64,000 nt of DNA, from contig KL662191.1 in NCBI GenBank assembly GCA_000733415.1, positions 2,418,142 to 2,482,141 on the forward strand. Reading direction: 5' to 3'. The notes beneath the pieces are model-generated. The model was not told the origin of the DNA, did no database searches, and saw only the letters and a program-made list of their open reading frames with translations. Source of the DNA: [Leptolyngbya] sp. JSC-1 (GTDB lineage Bacteria; Cyanobacteriota; Cyanobacteriia; Elainellales; Elainellaceae). Below are positions 26,048-35,143 of this stretch, piece by piece; positions within the stretch are counted from its first letter, which is position 1, and every line of letters starts with the position of its first letter. The translations under genes and the position numbers were made by a program.

Positions 26048-27127
26048 TCAAATCACCATCGCTGAAGTATCGGGGTAAATTGCAGCCAGATCCGGCTGGT
26101 GCCATGCCTGTCCATCTAGCGCCATTTGTTCGATTAGGCTTGCTAACCGCAGGGCTTTTAGAGCCTGTTCTCCTCCGACTGAGGGCTGGTTTCCACCGCG
26201 CACACAGGAGACAAAATGCTCAAGTTCGGCATGGAGCGGTTCGATGTTGCTGGTGTAGACCTTTTCAATCAACCCATCCTGGCGATAGAGCACCTGACCA
26301 TAGTCCGTGAGGTAATTGGCGGTGGTTTGACGGTGAATCAGGATTTCATTGTTGAGAAAATCGGCTTCGGTGAGGGAGTTTTTACAATGGGCCGCAATCC
26401 GGCGAATTTTACGGTGCGTTACTTTGCTAGCCGTGAGAGTGGCCACAATACCATTCGCAAACCCCAGCACAGCAGTCACGTAGTCTAGGTAACCAGAACC
26501 AGAGGCGCGGCTGCCGCTAGCGGTTAGCTTCACGACCGGCGAGCTGGCTAGTTCCAAGAGCAGGTCAATGTCGTGGATCATCAGATCCAGCACGACCGAG
26601 ACATCGTTGGCGCGATCCGAATAGGGACTCATCCGGTGAGCCTCCAGCGCTAGCATCTCCTCGGTTTTGAGTACCTTGTGCAGCTCTTGAAAGGCTGGAT
26701 TAAACCGTTCGATGTGACCGACCTGGAGAATCCGATGGGATTCAGCCGCAGCATTGACCAAGGTTTCTGCCTCAGTGATGCTTGCTGCAATTGGCTTCTC
26801 GATCAGCACATGTTTACCCGACTGCAAACAGGCCATGCCAACGGCATAGTGCAACCGCGTAGGCACCGCAATACAGACCGCATCCACATAGGGCAGCAGA
26901 TCCTGATAGTGCTCAAAAAACTTGACTCGATATTTGCTAGCCGTGTCTAACCCACGCTCCACATTCACATCGGCAATCCCAACCAACTCTACATCCTTGA
27001 GGAGGCTGAGGACGCGCGTGTGATGCTGCCCCATGTTGCCCACGCCAATGACACCAATCCGGATTGGCTCTAGATGATGGCGCTGTCCCGACCCATTTGA
27101 TTGTCCATTCAACGAGTTGATTTGCAC
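26048..27127 (-). CDS. Gfo/Idh/MocA family oxidoreductase
   Basis: This 359-aa NAD(P)-dependent dehydrogenase has the Rossmann motif IGVIGVGNMGQHHTR, the catalytic-loop EKP (HVLIEKPIAAS), and the C-terminal alpha/beta substrate domain with MIHDIDLLLELA. Family members oxidise sugars, inositols or related cyclic substrates; cyanobacterial ones of this type are often near cell-wall sugar genes, but none is here. The first 20 residues are Gln/Gly/Ser-rich and probably disordered. It converges with the AAA ATPase gene, 15 bp apart. Confidence 0.9.
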   Translation of the reverse strand: MQINSLNGQSNGSGQRHHLEPIRIGVIGVGNMGQHHTRVLSLLKDVELVGIADVNVERGLDTASKYRVKFFEHYQDLLPYVDAVCIAVPTRLHYAVGMACLQSGKHVLIEKPIAASITEAETLVNAAAESHRILQVGHIERFNPAFQELHKVLKTEEMLALEAHRMSPYSDRANDVSVVLDLMIHDIDLLLELASSPVVKLTASGSRASGSGYLDYVTAVLGFANGIVATLTASKVTHRKIRRIAAHCKNSLTEADFLNNEILIHRQTTANYLTDYGQVLYRQDGLIEKVYTSNIEPLHAELEHFVSCVRGGNQPSVGGEQALKALRLASLIEQMALDGQAWHQPDLAAIYPDTSAMVI

Positions 27128-27499
27128 TCCTGCTGTCTCCTACACCACCACAATAAAAAGCACACCACTCACAACCAACTAGATACTACCATTTAGTAAT
27201 TTGTATAAAGAATTCTAAATTTTTGTTTGACCTCGGCTAGCTAAACGCTCCTATTTTCACGGTTGGGTCGATCTGGCTCCAAAACCAGTGTGTCAGTTCT
27301 TATCCCGTCCATTTAGCTGTAACTTAGCTGTAACCGCGAGATTAGGAGATTTGCTGCGGATGAATTGGCCGTTATGCTGAAAAACAGCTGTAAATTCAAA
27401 CCTGGCAACCTTGTAACAGCTGATTGCCCAGCTTTAGGTTCAGCAATCAAGCAACCAGAAGTTGAGCGACAATAGGGTAAGTAGGACTGATGAATTTCC
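27128..27499. other. 372-bp divergent intergenic region
   Basis: It lies between the Gfo/Idh gene and the response regulator and should hold both promoters. An 11-bp unit TTAGCTGTAAC occurs twice in tandem (about 27313-27335). TAAGTAGGA near 27479 resembles the first bases of the MITE ends, but no partner end is present. Nothing else is recognised. Confidence 0.4.
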
Positions 27500-28189
27500 A
27501 TGCCCCTAACGATTCTTGTGGCTGACGATGATTTGGGCACGCGCCTCTCCGTCAGTGACTACCTCACGATATTGGGCTATACGGTGATTACGGCTGAAAA
27601 TGGGCAAAAAGCTCTGGAAATGGTCGGCCAATATCAACCGCATCTGATTGTGACGGATATTATGATGCCGTTACTGGATGGGTATGAGTTTATTCGGCAG
27701 GTACGCTGTCAGCCTGCATTTCGCTTGCTGCCGGTGATCTTCTTGACGGCTCGCACCAACACCGAAGAACGGATTCGCGGCTATCAATTGGGCTGCGATG
27801 CCTATTTGCCCAAACCATTTGAATTGGCAGAGCTGGGTGCAGTTGTACGGAATTTGCTGGAGCGCTCGCAAATGATTGAATCCGAGTGGCGGCTGCGGCT
27901 GCGTTCGGTTGAGTCGGTTGGCCCTGAAACTCATGAAACTGAACCAGTGACAACGTTTGAGAAAAAGATAGCGGCTATGGCGACGGTGACGCTAGAACTG
28001 ACAACTCGTGAGCAGGAAGTGTTGGCAGTCTTAGTCGAATGCCTATCAAACGTGCAGATTGCCGATCGGCTCCACCTCAGCCCTCGCACGGTCGAAAAAT
28101 ATGTCAGCAGCCTTCTGCGCAAAACTCAGACCAATAACCGAGCCGAGCTAGTGCGCTTTGCGATTGAGCATCATCTAGTGAATTCATAG
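27500..28189 (+). CDS. NarL/LuxR-type response regulator
   Basis: This two-component response regulator has 229 aa. The receiver domain holds the acidic pocket Asp9/Asp10, phosphoacceptor Asp53 (IVTDIMMP), Thr83 and Lys105 (YLPKPF). A LuxR-type helix-turn-helix occupies about residues 160-225 (LTTREQEVLAVLVECLSNVQ, then LSPRTVEKYVSSLLRKTQ). The linker (130-160) is Glu/Thr-rich. The layout matches cyanobacterial NblR/Ycf29-type regulators; the Ycf29 resemblance is an inference. No histidine kinase is adjacent. Confidence 0.92.
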   Translation: MPLTILVADDDLGTRLSVSDYLTILGYTVITAENGQKALEMVGQYQPHLIVTDIMMPLLDGYEFIRQVRCQPAFRLLPVIFLTARTNTEERIRGYQLGCDAYLPKPFELAELGAVVRNLLERSQMIESEWRLRLRSVESVGPETHETEPVTTFEKKIAAMATVTLELTTREQEVLAVLVECLSNVQIADRLHLSPRTVEKYVSSLLRKTQTNNRAELVRFAIEHHLVNS

Positions 28190-28396
28190 GTAAAGCTCGA
28201 TATCGAAAGTCAGATCCAGCGATTTTTCTGCCGGATTCCCTTGCTAAATTCAGCCGAATTCTAAAGAATGTTAGTACACAAGCCAATTCGGTCGGTTTGT
28301 GGTTCAAAATCGAATTGAATTTGGACGATGGGACTGAATTTAGCCCACCCGCTTAACTAAAACTGAACACCCAATCTTAAAGAATTTCTCGAAATC

Positions 28397-28519
28397 ATGG
28401 ATGTAAAACTGATTTTGTTGGCCCTAACTCCCGTTTTCATCATTGCTTGTTTGTTCTTTGGCACCCGTAACGGCTTCTACGATACGGATAACTATCATGG
28501 CAACGGTTCTGCCCACTAA
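28397..28519 (+). CDS. very small single-helix membrane protein, 40 aa
   Basis: This ORF was found by eye. It runs from ATG 28397 to TAA 28517-28519. It starts MDVKLILLALTPVFIIACLF, one hydrophobic helix, followed by FGTRNGFYDTDNYHGNGSAH at the C-terminus. The soluble tail looks highly designed (Asn, Gly, Asp, Tyr, His), and the whole fits the one-helix low-mass proteins of thylakoid complexes. I cannot assign it with certainty to a named photosystem subunit. There is no clear ribosome site, which is common for such genes. Confidence 0.6.
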   Translation: MDVKLILLALTPVFIIACLFFGTRNGFYDTDNYHGNGSAH

Positions 28520-28685
28520 AACTTGCTTTTAGAGTTTTTAGTTTCTAGAGTTTTCAGTTCTGAGTTCTCAGGTGCATTGACCCGTTCTTGGGGCACTCGT
28601 TGGAGATGGCAATCGTTTCACCCAACTCTTGAAACTTAACCCTCGAAACTCACCTCTGTTTGAGTTCTGTTAGAAATCCATTGTT

Positions 28686-30344
28686 GTGGTTGAACTTGAA
28701 TGTTTGCCCTATGGTGTGGGCCATGCAGATGAGGGGATTTGTCTGCTCCTGCGCATGGGACCCCATCGGATTCTGCTAGATTGTGGCTTAGAAAATATTG
28801 CACCTCTCTTGGCTGAGCGGGATGCACCCTTGCCGGCTGATTTAGTCTTGTGTACCCATGCCCACCCAGATCACGCAAAGGGGCTGCTGTCGCTTCATTA
28901 TGCCTTTCCTCAGTTGCCAATTTATGCTAGCGAGGTTACGACTGAACTGCTGCCGCTCAACTGGCCCAAGGAAGCTAAAGTCCCCCAGTTTTGCCAAGCA
29001 TTGCCCTGGCGTTCGCCGGTGGAATTTCGAGAGGGGCTTAGCGCTGAACTGATTCCGGCTGGTCACCTACCGGGGGCTGCAGCTCTGCTCCTGACCTACA
29101 CCACCAAAAAACGCGCCTATACGGTGTTCTACACAGGTGATTTTCTGCTGTCCAATTCTCGATTAGTGGATGGACTGCCCCTGGAAGACCTGCGCGGTTT
29201 GAAACCCGATGTGCTGATTGTAGAAGGCAGCTATGGTACGGCTCGCTTCTCTCACCGCCGCCAGCAGGAAAATCTGTTAGCCGAGCGAATCTACCGCGCC
29301 ATTGCTGAGGGGCAATCGGTGCTGCTACCCACGCCGACCCTGGGACTGGGTCAGGAACTGTTAATGCTGCTGCGCAGCCATCACCATTTCACCGGACGAG
29401 ATTTGGATATCTGGGTAGATGGGACAGTTGCCTCGGGGTGTGACATCTACCTTTCGATGCTGTCCCATTTTCCTAGCGCGGTACAGAATTTTGCTCGCCA
29501 CCAGCCGTTGTTTTGGGATGAACGAATTCGCCCCCGAGTTCGGCGGTTTATTAGTCTTGCACCAGCCAAGATTTCTAACCACTTGGGTAGTTCTGCCTCG
29601 ATTGTGATTACGAACCAAGATGCCGACCTCAGCCAATACTGTTGTTCTGACGCTGCGTCGTGGCTTTTATTGCTACCGCAGCAACCCGGACGATTAGGCT
29701 CTGTTGAACGAGCAGTGATGCAGATGCTAGAGTCTACGCCAGCGCTGCAAACCCAAATTCAGGCAGGACGCCTTACGGTTGAAAATTACCTGCTCAGCGA
29801 TCACTGCGATGGCGCTGGCACAACCCAACTGATTCACAACCTGCGTCCGCAACATGTGGTGTTTATCCACGGCTCTTTGGCTTATTTGAATGACCTCACC
29901 AGCCTGGAGGAACTGCAAAATCGCTACCATCTGCATACCCCATCGCTGGGAGCACAGGTTGCCTTGCCAATTGGGGAAACCTTCCTTCAGCCCGCTGCTC
30001 CCGAAGCTCGCTATGAAGGCGAAATTATTGAAATGGATACGGCCGTACTGATTAGCTTGCCAAATGCGATTGTGACCGATCCACGCTGGCAGGAGATTGC
30101 AGATACGGGTCTAGTAGAAGCCCGCTGGCAAGGCGAAGAACTGGTGTTACACGGCATTAGCCAACGCGAACTGCTGAGCCAAAGTACCGAAGCACCCATG
30201 CCCACCAATGTAGAATGCTGCCAAAATTGTATTCACTGCCGGGGTCAACGCTGCTGGAATCAAGCCTCGCCGATGTTTGGGTTTAGAGTCAGCCTAGATG
30301 GCTACTGTCCCGTATTTGAGGGCATTCCCAACAGCGAAAACTAG
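28686..30344 (+). CDS. MBL-fold metallohydrolase (beta-CASP/CPSF-like)
   Basis: The 552-aa product starts with a metallo-beta-lactamase domain: ILLDCGLENIAPLL, the zinc motif THAHPDH, then YTGDFLLSN. A beta-CASP-like insert and a distal HGS region (VVFIHGSLAYL) suggest an RNA-processing exonuclease-like enzyme. The C-terminal 100 residues contain a cysteine cluster (CCQNCIHCRGQRCWN, then GYCPVFE) that may bind metal and is specific to cyanobacterial members. The start is GTG 28686 and no ribosome site is evident. The biological substrate is unknown. Confidence 0.85.
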   Translation: MVELECLPYGVGHADEGICLLLRMGPHRILLDCGLENIAPLLAERDAPLPADLVLCTHAHPDHAKGLLSLHYAFPQLPIYASEVTTELLPLNWPKEAKVPQFCQALPWRSPVEFREGLSAELIPAGHLPGAAALLLTYTTKKRAYTVFYTGDFLLSNSRLVDGLPLEDLRGLKPDVLIVEGSYGTARFSHRRQQENLLAERIYRAIAEGQSVLLPTPTLGLGQELLMLLRSHHHFTGRDLDIWVDGTVASGCDIYLSMLSHFPSAVQNFARHQPLFWDERIRPRVRRFISLAPAKISNHLGSSASIVITNQDADLSQYCCSDAASWLLLLPQQPGRLGSVERAVMQMLESTPALQTQIQAGRLTVENYLLSDHCDGAGTTQLIHNLRPQHVVFIHGSLAYLNDLTSLEELQNRYHLHTPSLGAQVALPIGETFLQPAAPEARYEGEIIEMDTAVLISLPNAIVTDPRWQEIADTGLVEARWQGEELVLHGISQRELLSQSTEAPMPTNVECCQNCIHCRGQRCWNQASPMFGFRVSLDGYCPVFEGIPNSEN

Positions 30345-30619
30345 GCGAACCTCCGCTTCTAAAGATGCAATGCCAAAGTTGGCAAAAAATTGGCAAAATT
30401 CATAAAGCTATTCACCTGATGCAGAGTACTATTCTGTAATTGATTTTCTGGATTAGATTTTTTGAATCTTCTGGATTGAACTAGGCTAGTCAAATCCAAT
30501 ACTGTTGATCGTTTCCGTCTAACTAAGCGAATGCAAGTCAAGCAAATAATCTGATAATCGCGCAGGCCCAAACCTCAAAATTTTTCTAACTCCCCTGCTG
30601 TTCCTCCTCATATCGATCT

Positions 30620-32155
30620 ATGGCGAATCTGACTGCAACTCCCAAATCTCGATTTTTTCAGTCCTTAGACCGGACAGCAATTGTGCTGATCCTAATTTTG
30701 AGTTTGTTAATTGGTGGCTTGCTGCTGAAGGGAGATCGAACTGCGGCCAAAGTGCGTTCATTTAGTTGGCAGGATCGACAGGTTGGGGCAGAAGATACCG
30801 CCTTTATTCTGACCTTCAACCGTCCGATGGATCACGAGAGCGTTGAGCAAAATCTCCAGATCAATCCACCGCTGCCAGGAAAAATTAGCTGGGCTGGACG
30901 CCGCATGGCCTATACGCTAACCGCACCGGCTCCCTACGGTAAATCCTTTGAGCTAACGCTAGATACAGCTAGAGATCGGTTTAGCCAGACTGACGACCCC
31001 CGGACGCAAATGCAGCCCTTTAGCGGCCAATTTCGCACTCGCGACCGGGCCTTTGTCTATCTAGGCGTGAGTGGGGAAGAAGCTGGGCGGCTAATTCTAG
31101 CAAACCTGACTCGGCAGGAACAGCGAATTTTAACGCCCAAAAACCTGGTAGTGATGGATTTCCAGTCTTACCCAAACGGCGACCGCATTCTATTTTCTGC
31201 GACTGACCGCAGTAGTCAGACTAAAGGATTGCTCGATCAACAGCTCTATACGGTTACGACTGGGATTGAGGTGCAGGCACCGGCAGCCAATGGGTTTGGA
31301 CTAGCACCGGACTCTACTCAGCCGATTGAGAACCGTCCTGCTGGCGAAATGACGCTCGTCTTGGACAGCAAAGAATACCAAAACCTGAAGTTTGATCTCT
31401 CACCCGATGGGCAAACCATTGCGATTCAGCGAGTTAAGCGCAACGATCCGGGAGATTATGGCCTATGGCTGCTCAAAACAGGAGCCAAGCCGGAAAAAGT
31501 GAATGCCGATCCGGGCGGTAATTTCTTAATTACACCCGATAGCCAGACTCTGGCCATGTCTCAGGGGCAGGGAATGGCCATCTTGCCGTTAGCGAAAGAA
31601 GCTCCAACGCTGGACTTTCTACCCAAATACGGCGTGGTACTAAATTTTGCCAACGATGGTTCCGCCGCCGCTATGGTGAAGTTCAATGTAGATCCTACAA
31701 ATCCCACTCGCTCGCTGTTTTTGGTGACTAACCAGGGTGTCGAGAAGGAAATCCTCAATACCGATGGCTCGATCTTGGAAGCCGCATTTGATCCCACCAA
31801 AACCAATCTCTACTGCCTCTACACCAAACGCTTGCCCGGTGACGTGTACGAAGAGGAACCCTACATCGCTGCAATTAATCTCAAAACCTATCAGGTGACT
31901 GATTTGCTGCAATTGCCAATTCAACGTGATATTCAGCTCAGCCTTGCTCCTGATGGCGTCGGGATTCTCTTCGACCAAGTCGTGACCGACGGCAGTAAAA
32001 ACCCCAGCGGTGCCATTCGCAGCAGAGAGGGCAAAGCTATTACAAACGGTCAGCTCTGGCTTTTACCGCTGCTGCAAGATGACCAAGGTAAAGTAATTCC
32101 CGCCGATCCCCAACCGCTACAGTTAGCCGGACTCCGACCCCGCTGGCTACCGTAA
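30620..32155 (+). CDS. membrane-anchored protein with Ig-like (SbsA) domain and beta-propeller-like region
   Basis: This 511-aa protein has one N-terminal membrane helix (about residues 19-36, IVLILILSLLIGGLLL). Next comes an Ig-like domain of the SbsA type (about 45-135: FILTFNRPMDHESVEQNLQI). Then WD/TolB-like strands run to the end (SPDGQTIAIQRVKRNDPGDY, LAPDGVGILFDQV). It probably faces the periplasm. No catalytic motif is visible. The family is conserved in cyanobacteria without known function. Confidence 0.75.
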   Translation: MANLTATPKSRFFQSLDRTAIVLILILSLLIGGLLLKGDRTAAKVRSFSWQDRQVGAEDTAFILTFNRPMDHESVEQNLQINPPLPGKISWAGRRMAYTLTAPAPYGKSFELTLDTARDRFSQTDDPRTQMQPFSGQFRTRDRAFVYLGVSGEEAGRLILANLTRQEQRILTPKNLVVMDFQSYPNGDRILFSATDRSSQTKGLLDQQLYTVTTGIEVQAPAANGFGLAPDSTQPIENRPAGEMTLVLDSKEYQNLKFDLSPDGQTIAIQRVKRNDPGDYGLWLLKTGAKPEKVNADPGGNFLITPDSQTLAMSQGQGMAILPLAKEAPTLDFLPKYGVVLNFANDGSAAAMVKFNVDPTNPTRSLFLVTNQGVEKEILNTDGSILEAAFDPTKTNLYCLYTKRLPGDVYEEEPYIAAINLKTYQVTDLLQLPIQRDIQLSLAPDGVGILFDQVVTDGSKNPSGAIRSREGKAITNGQLWLLPLLQDDQGKVIPADPQPLQLAGLRPRWLP

Positions 32156-32245
32156 AGGAGTGTAAGAAGTGTAAGAAGTGTAAGGAGTTAGCACGAGCTG
32201 CTGCTCCTGAGACTGGGGCTAAGATGACTTGGGCTAAGAAATAGA

Positions 32246-33292
32246 CTAATTGGACTGAGCTACTAGAAAAGCAGCGGTAAGCCCATCGGCTCCTGCTCCC
32301 AATACCGGACTAGATTCGATGGAGTTTCCGCTGCCGAACAGTCCTGCTACCAACGAAGCAACCTCAGGGATAGGATTTGTTGTGATTTCCAGCTCAGATC
32401 TCCCAGTCTCAGGTGTTTGAGTTGCAGAAGCTGAGTCACCACCAGATCCGGATTGCAGCCCGCCTGTAAGCAAATCGTCGCCCTTGCCGGTAGCAGGACT
32501 AGTCCCAATGCCTTTGTTTGAGCCGGTTATGGTATCACTGCTTTGAGCAGTCGAAGCCTCATCAAGGCCGGTAATAGTGAGCGTTACCGTTGCTGTCGAA
32601 GAGCGCCCGCTCGCCCTCAGCGTGTATTGAAAACTAGTGGAGGCCATTTGTCCAGCCGTTAGGGACTGAAAGGCAGAACCGGGGTTGTAGGTAAAGCTGC
32701 CGTTGCCGTTGTTGGTCAATTTGCCCTGTAGACCATTGGTGTTAACGCTGATCGTAGGTGAACCACTGAGCAAAAACGTGTCGTTTTTGCGGACGTTAAA
32801 GGTGATGGGAGCGTCTTCGGTGGTTGTAAATGTATCGGCTTTTGCTACTAAAACTGGAACTGGGGTAAAACTCAATGAGCCGATCCGGGCGCTTTCAAGC
32901 TGCGTCAGACGGAAGCGAGAGATCAACTGCCCGTCAAAGGCGACGGAGATATTGCTGATTGGATCAAAGGCGGAGACGCTCAAGGGCACAATACCGAGAC
33001 TCTTGCCATTGACATCAAAGGCTTCTAGCTCAGCTTCTGCATATAGATCATCTCCATCTGAAGTGGAGGCAGAGTCCAGCATGTAGGAGATTTTAGAAGC
33101 TGCGCCTTGATTAAAGGACACAAAAATCGACTCTCCTTCATCAATGGTGGCATCGTCTACTCCCAAGCCTAAGAAGTCACTATCCTGATTAATCACAAGT
33201 TTGCGGTCTGGATCCGTCCTGATGGTCACGCCATTTCTTTGGAAGGATGGGGCCGAGGAAGGGGGTAATTGAGTGAAGTCAATGGTAGGCAT
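32246..33292 (-). CDS. VCBS/cadherin-like repeat protein, probably surface or secreted
   Basis: This 348-aa acidic protein has no N-terminal signal peptide. Residues about 1-140 form an unrecognised beta-rich region (GVDDATIDEGESIFVSF, ISNISVAFDGQLISRFRLTQ). Residues about 150-245 match a VCBS/cadherin-like repeat found in calcium-binding adhesins (KADTFTTTEDAPITFNVRKN, then GNGSFTYNPGS). The C-terminus is Gly/Ser/Thr-rich and low in complexity. Export could be by a type I system, as usual for such proteins, but no transporter is in the window. Confidence 0.7.
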   Translation of the reverse strand: MPTIDFTQLPPSSAPSFQRNGVTIRTDPDRKLVINQDSDFLGLGVDDATIDEGESIFVSFNQGAASKISYMLDSASTSDGDDLYAEAELEAFDVNGKSLGIVPLSVSAFDPISNISVAFDGQLISRFRLTQLESARIGSLSFTPVPVLVAKADTFTTTEDAPITFNVRKNDTFLLSGSPTISVNTNGLQGKLTNNGNGSFTYNPGSAFQSLTAGQMASTSFQYTLRASGRSSTATVTLTITGLDEASTAQSSDTITGSNKGIGTSPATGKGDDLLTGGLQSGSGGDSASATQTPETGRSELEITTNPIPEVASLVAGLFGSGNSIESSPVLGAGADGLTAAFLVAQSN

Positions 33293-34160
33293 AGATATAG
33301 AAAACTTTGAGCGGTAGATTATTGAACGAGCTATCCAAGAATTCGGGCAAAAATTAAGCCATCAGCCAAATTACGCAGCCAAATGATAAATTTTCTGGGC
33401 CGCAACTCGTAAAATCCGGTCAGTGCAATCCGGTCAGTGCAATCCGGTCAGTGCAATCCACTATCAGCAATTCATTCCTTGTGATCCGGCAGAAATCAGG
33501 AACTCAAATCGTGGAGGCTGGATTGCAAGCCGGGAAAGGAACACTAGCTAATGTGTCAGATGGCACAGCAAAACACAAGAGATTTCGGTAAAGACTGGAC
33601 AAAGTTTTGCAAAATCTTTTCTACGGGGCCTTCTCTACAGGACCTTTTCTATGGGGCCTTCTACAGGAGCTTTGACCAGCGATTCAGGTTAATTGCGCCA
33701 GAAAGTGACAGTGCCATCTCCGAGTCTTAGCAAAAACTACTATCAGCTAGAAGCCAGCTAGAAGCGTGGTGCGACACCGATATCCGAGCCGGCTGAGCGC
33801 TAAATTCCACATAACTAAACCAACAGAGTTGATGTTCATCTTGACATCCAAAAGAATGTCATTTTGATTGTCTCTATCCTATTCACTGGCAGTCAGCCTA
33901 ATTCTGTTGTCCAAAGATCAGGGCTTTCAGCCTGAAGGCGAAAATTGCAAAGAAACAACGCGATCTTGCCTCTATCTCAGAGTTCGGTATTATGGTCAGC
34001 ATGAGTGCTTGTGTACTCTCGTCTACGCTCAAGTCAATCTAACCCCTGCCAGATGGGGTTTCATTCAAGCTGTTGTTTTGTTGGATTGATGCCACAAAAT
34101 GATTGGGTTGGCCGTAGCTCGAATCGGCCCAAACGCCAATTCTCATAGAATCTCTGGGAT
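33293..34160. other. 868-bp intergenic region with tandem repeats
   Basis: It contains three and a half copies of a 14-bp unit AATCCGGTCAGTGC (33413-33460) and imperfect repeats around GGGGCCTTCTCTACAGGA (33621-33672). A 73-codon frame at 33868-34089 lacks any family look or ribosome site and I do not accept it. The right end must carry the promoter for the osmoprotectant binding protein. Confidence 0.45.
33413..33460. repeat. 14-bp tandem repeat, about 3.4 copies
   Basis: Units of AATCCGGTCAGTGC begin at 33413, 33427 and 33441, followed by a partial AATCCA. Confidence 0.9.
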
Positions 34161-35084
34161 ATGAATCTAGCCATGAAAAAATTGCATCGCTTATTGGTTT
34201 TGCCCCTGCTGGCTCTGTTGACTGCTGGACTCTTGATTGCCTGCGCTAGCAGTGGAGGGACGGGTAGTGCCAATGCTCCGATTAAAGTTGGCTCCAAAGA
34301 CTTTACAGAGGCGTTCATTATCGGTGAGATGTATGCCTTGGCGTTAGAAAAAGCCGGATTCCAGGTAGAGCGCAAACTCAACTTGGGTGGAACTCCTGTA
34401 GCACAAGCGGCGTTGCAAAGTGGCGAAATTGATCTATACCCGGAGTATACTGGCACCGGGCTGCTGACAATTTTGAAAGAACCTGCTATTAGCGACCGGC
34501 AGCAGGTATTCGACAAGGTTTCGGCTGGTTACAAAGAAAAATACAGCTTGGTCTGGCTCGAACCGGCTCCGATGAACAATACCCAGGCTCTAGCCATGAC
34601 CCAAGAAAAGGCCAACCAGTTCGGTATTAAAACAATTTCCGATATGGCCGCCAAAGCGGGGGATTTAGTCATGGTAGGGCCACCAGAATTTGAAGTTCGA
34701 GAAGACGGGCTGCCCGGCATTAAAGCCAAGTACGGCAATTTTGAGCTGAAGGAGTACAAGGCCGTCGATCCAGGATTGCGCTATAAGGCTCTAACTGATG
34801 GCGAAGCTGATGTAACCGTTGCCTTTGGCACCGATGGTGAGATTGCCGCCTTCAAGCTTGTGGTACTGGAAGATGATAAGCAGCTCTTCCCGCCTTATCA
34901 AGTTGCTCCGGTTGTGCGGCAGCAAACCCTAGAGGCCAATCCCAAGATTGCCGATGCCTTAAATGCAATTGCCCCCAAATTAACCGATGCCACGATGCAA
35001 AAACTCAACTATGAGGTGAGCGGCAACAAGCGAGAGCCAGCTGAGGTTGCCAAAGAATTTCTGACTCAAGAGGGGCTGATATAG
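34161..35084 (+). CDS. osmoprotectant ABC transporter substrate-binding lipoprotein (OpuC/ProX-like)
   Basis: This 307-aa binding protein of the glycine betaine/choline (QAT) type starts with a lipoprotein signal (LLIACASS, Cys28). The mature part has KVGSKDFTEAFIIGEMYALA, GEIDLYPEYTGTGL and ADVTVAFGTDGEIAAFKLV, all typical of OpuCC/OsmX. ATG 34161 is used; ATG 34173 is equally possible. The ATPase gene follows after 59 bp. No permease gene is adjacent, unlike most opu operons. Confidence 0.9.
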   Translation: MNLAMKKLHRLLVLPLLALLTAGLLIACASSGGTGSANAPIKVGSKDFTEAFIIGEMYALALEKAGFQVERKLNLGGTPVAQAALQSGEIDLYPEYTGTGLLTILKEPAISDRQQVFDKVSAGYKEKYSLVWLEPAPMNNTQALAMTQEKANQFGIKTISDMAAKAGDLVMVGPPEFEVREDGLPGIKAKYGNFELKEYKAVDPGLRYKALTDGEADVTVAFGTDGEIAAFKLVVLEDDKQLFPPYQVAPVVRQQTLEANPKIADALNAIAPKLTDATMQKLNYEVSGNKREPAEVAKEFLTQEGLI

Positions 35085-35143
35085 GCCCAAAAGAAGTTGC
35101 AGAGGGACAGGTCATAAAGGGATAGGTCGTAGAGAGAGAACTT

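Noticed and set aside
27479..27490. TAAGTAGGA before the response regulator, resembling a MITE end
   Set aside because: No second end within a few hundred bp and only eight or nine bases match.
34013..34026. GTA-N8-TAC, an NtcA-like site upstream of the osmoprotectant operon
   Set aside because: Only six fixed bases; about fifteen chance hits are expected in 64 kb and the full NtcA promoter context is not seen.
33868..34089. 73-codon plus-strand frame before the osmoprotectant genes
   Set aside because: No family resemblance, no ribosome site, composition like non-coding DNA.
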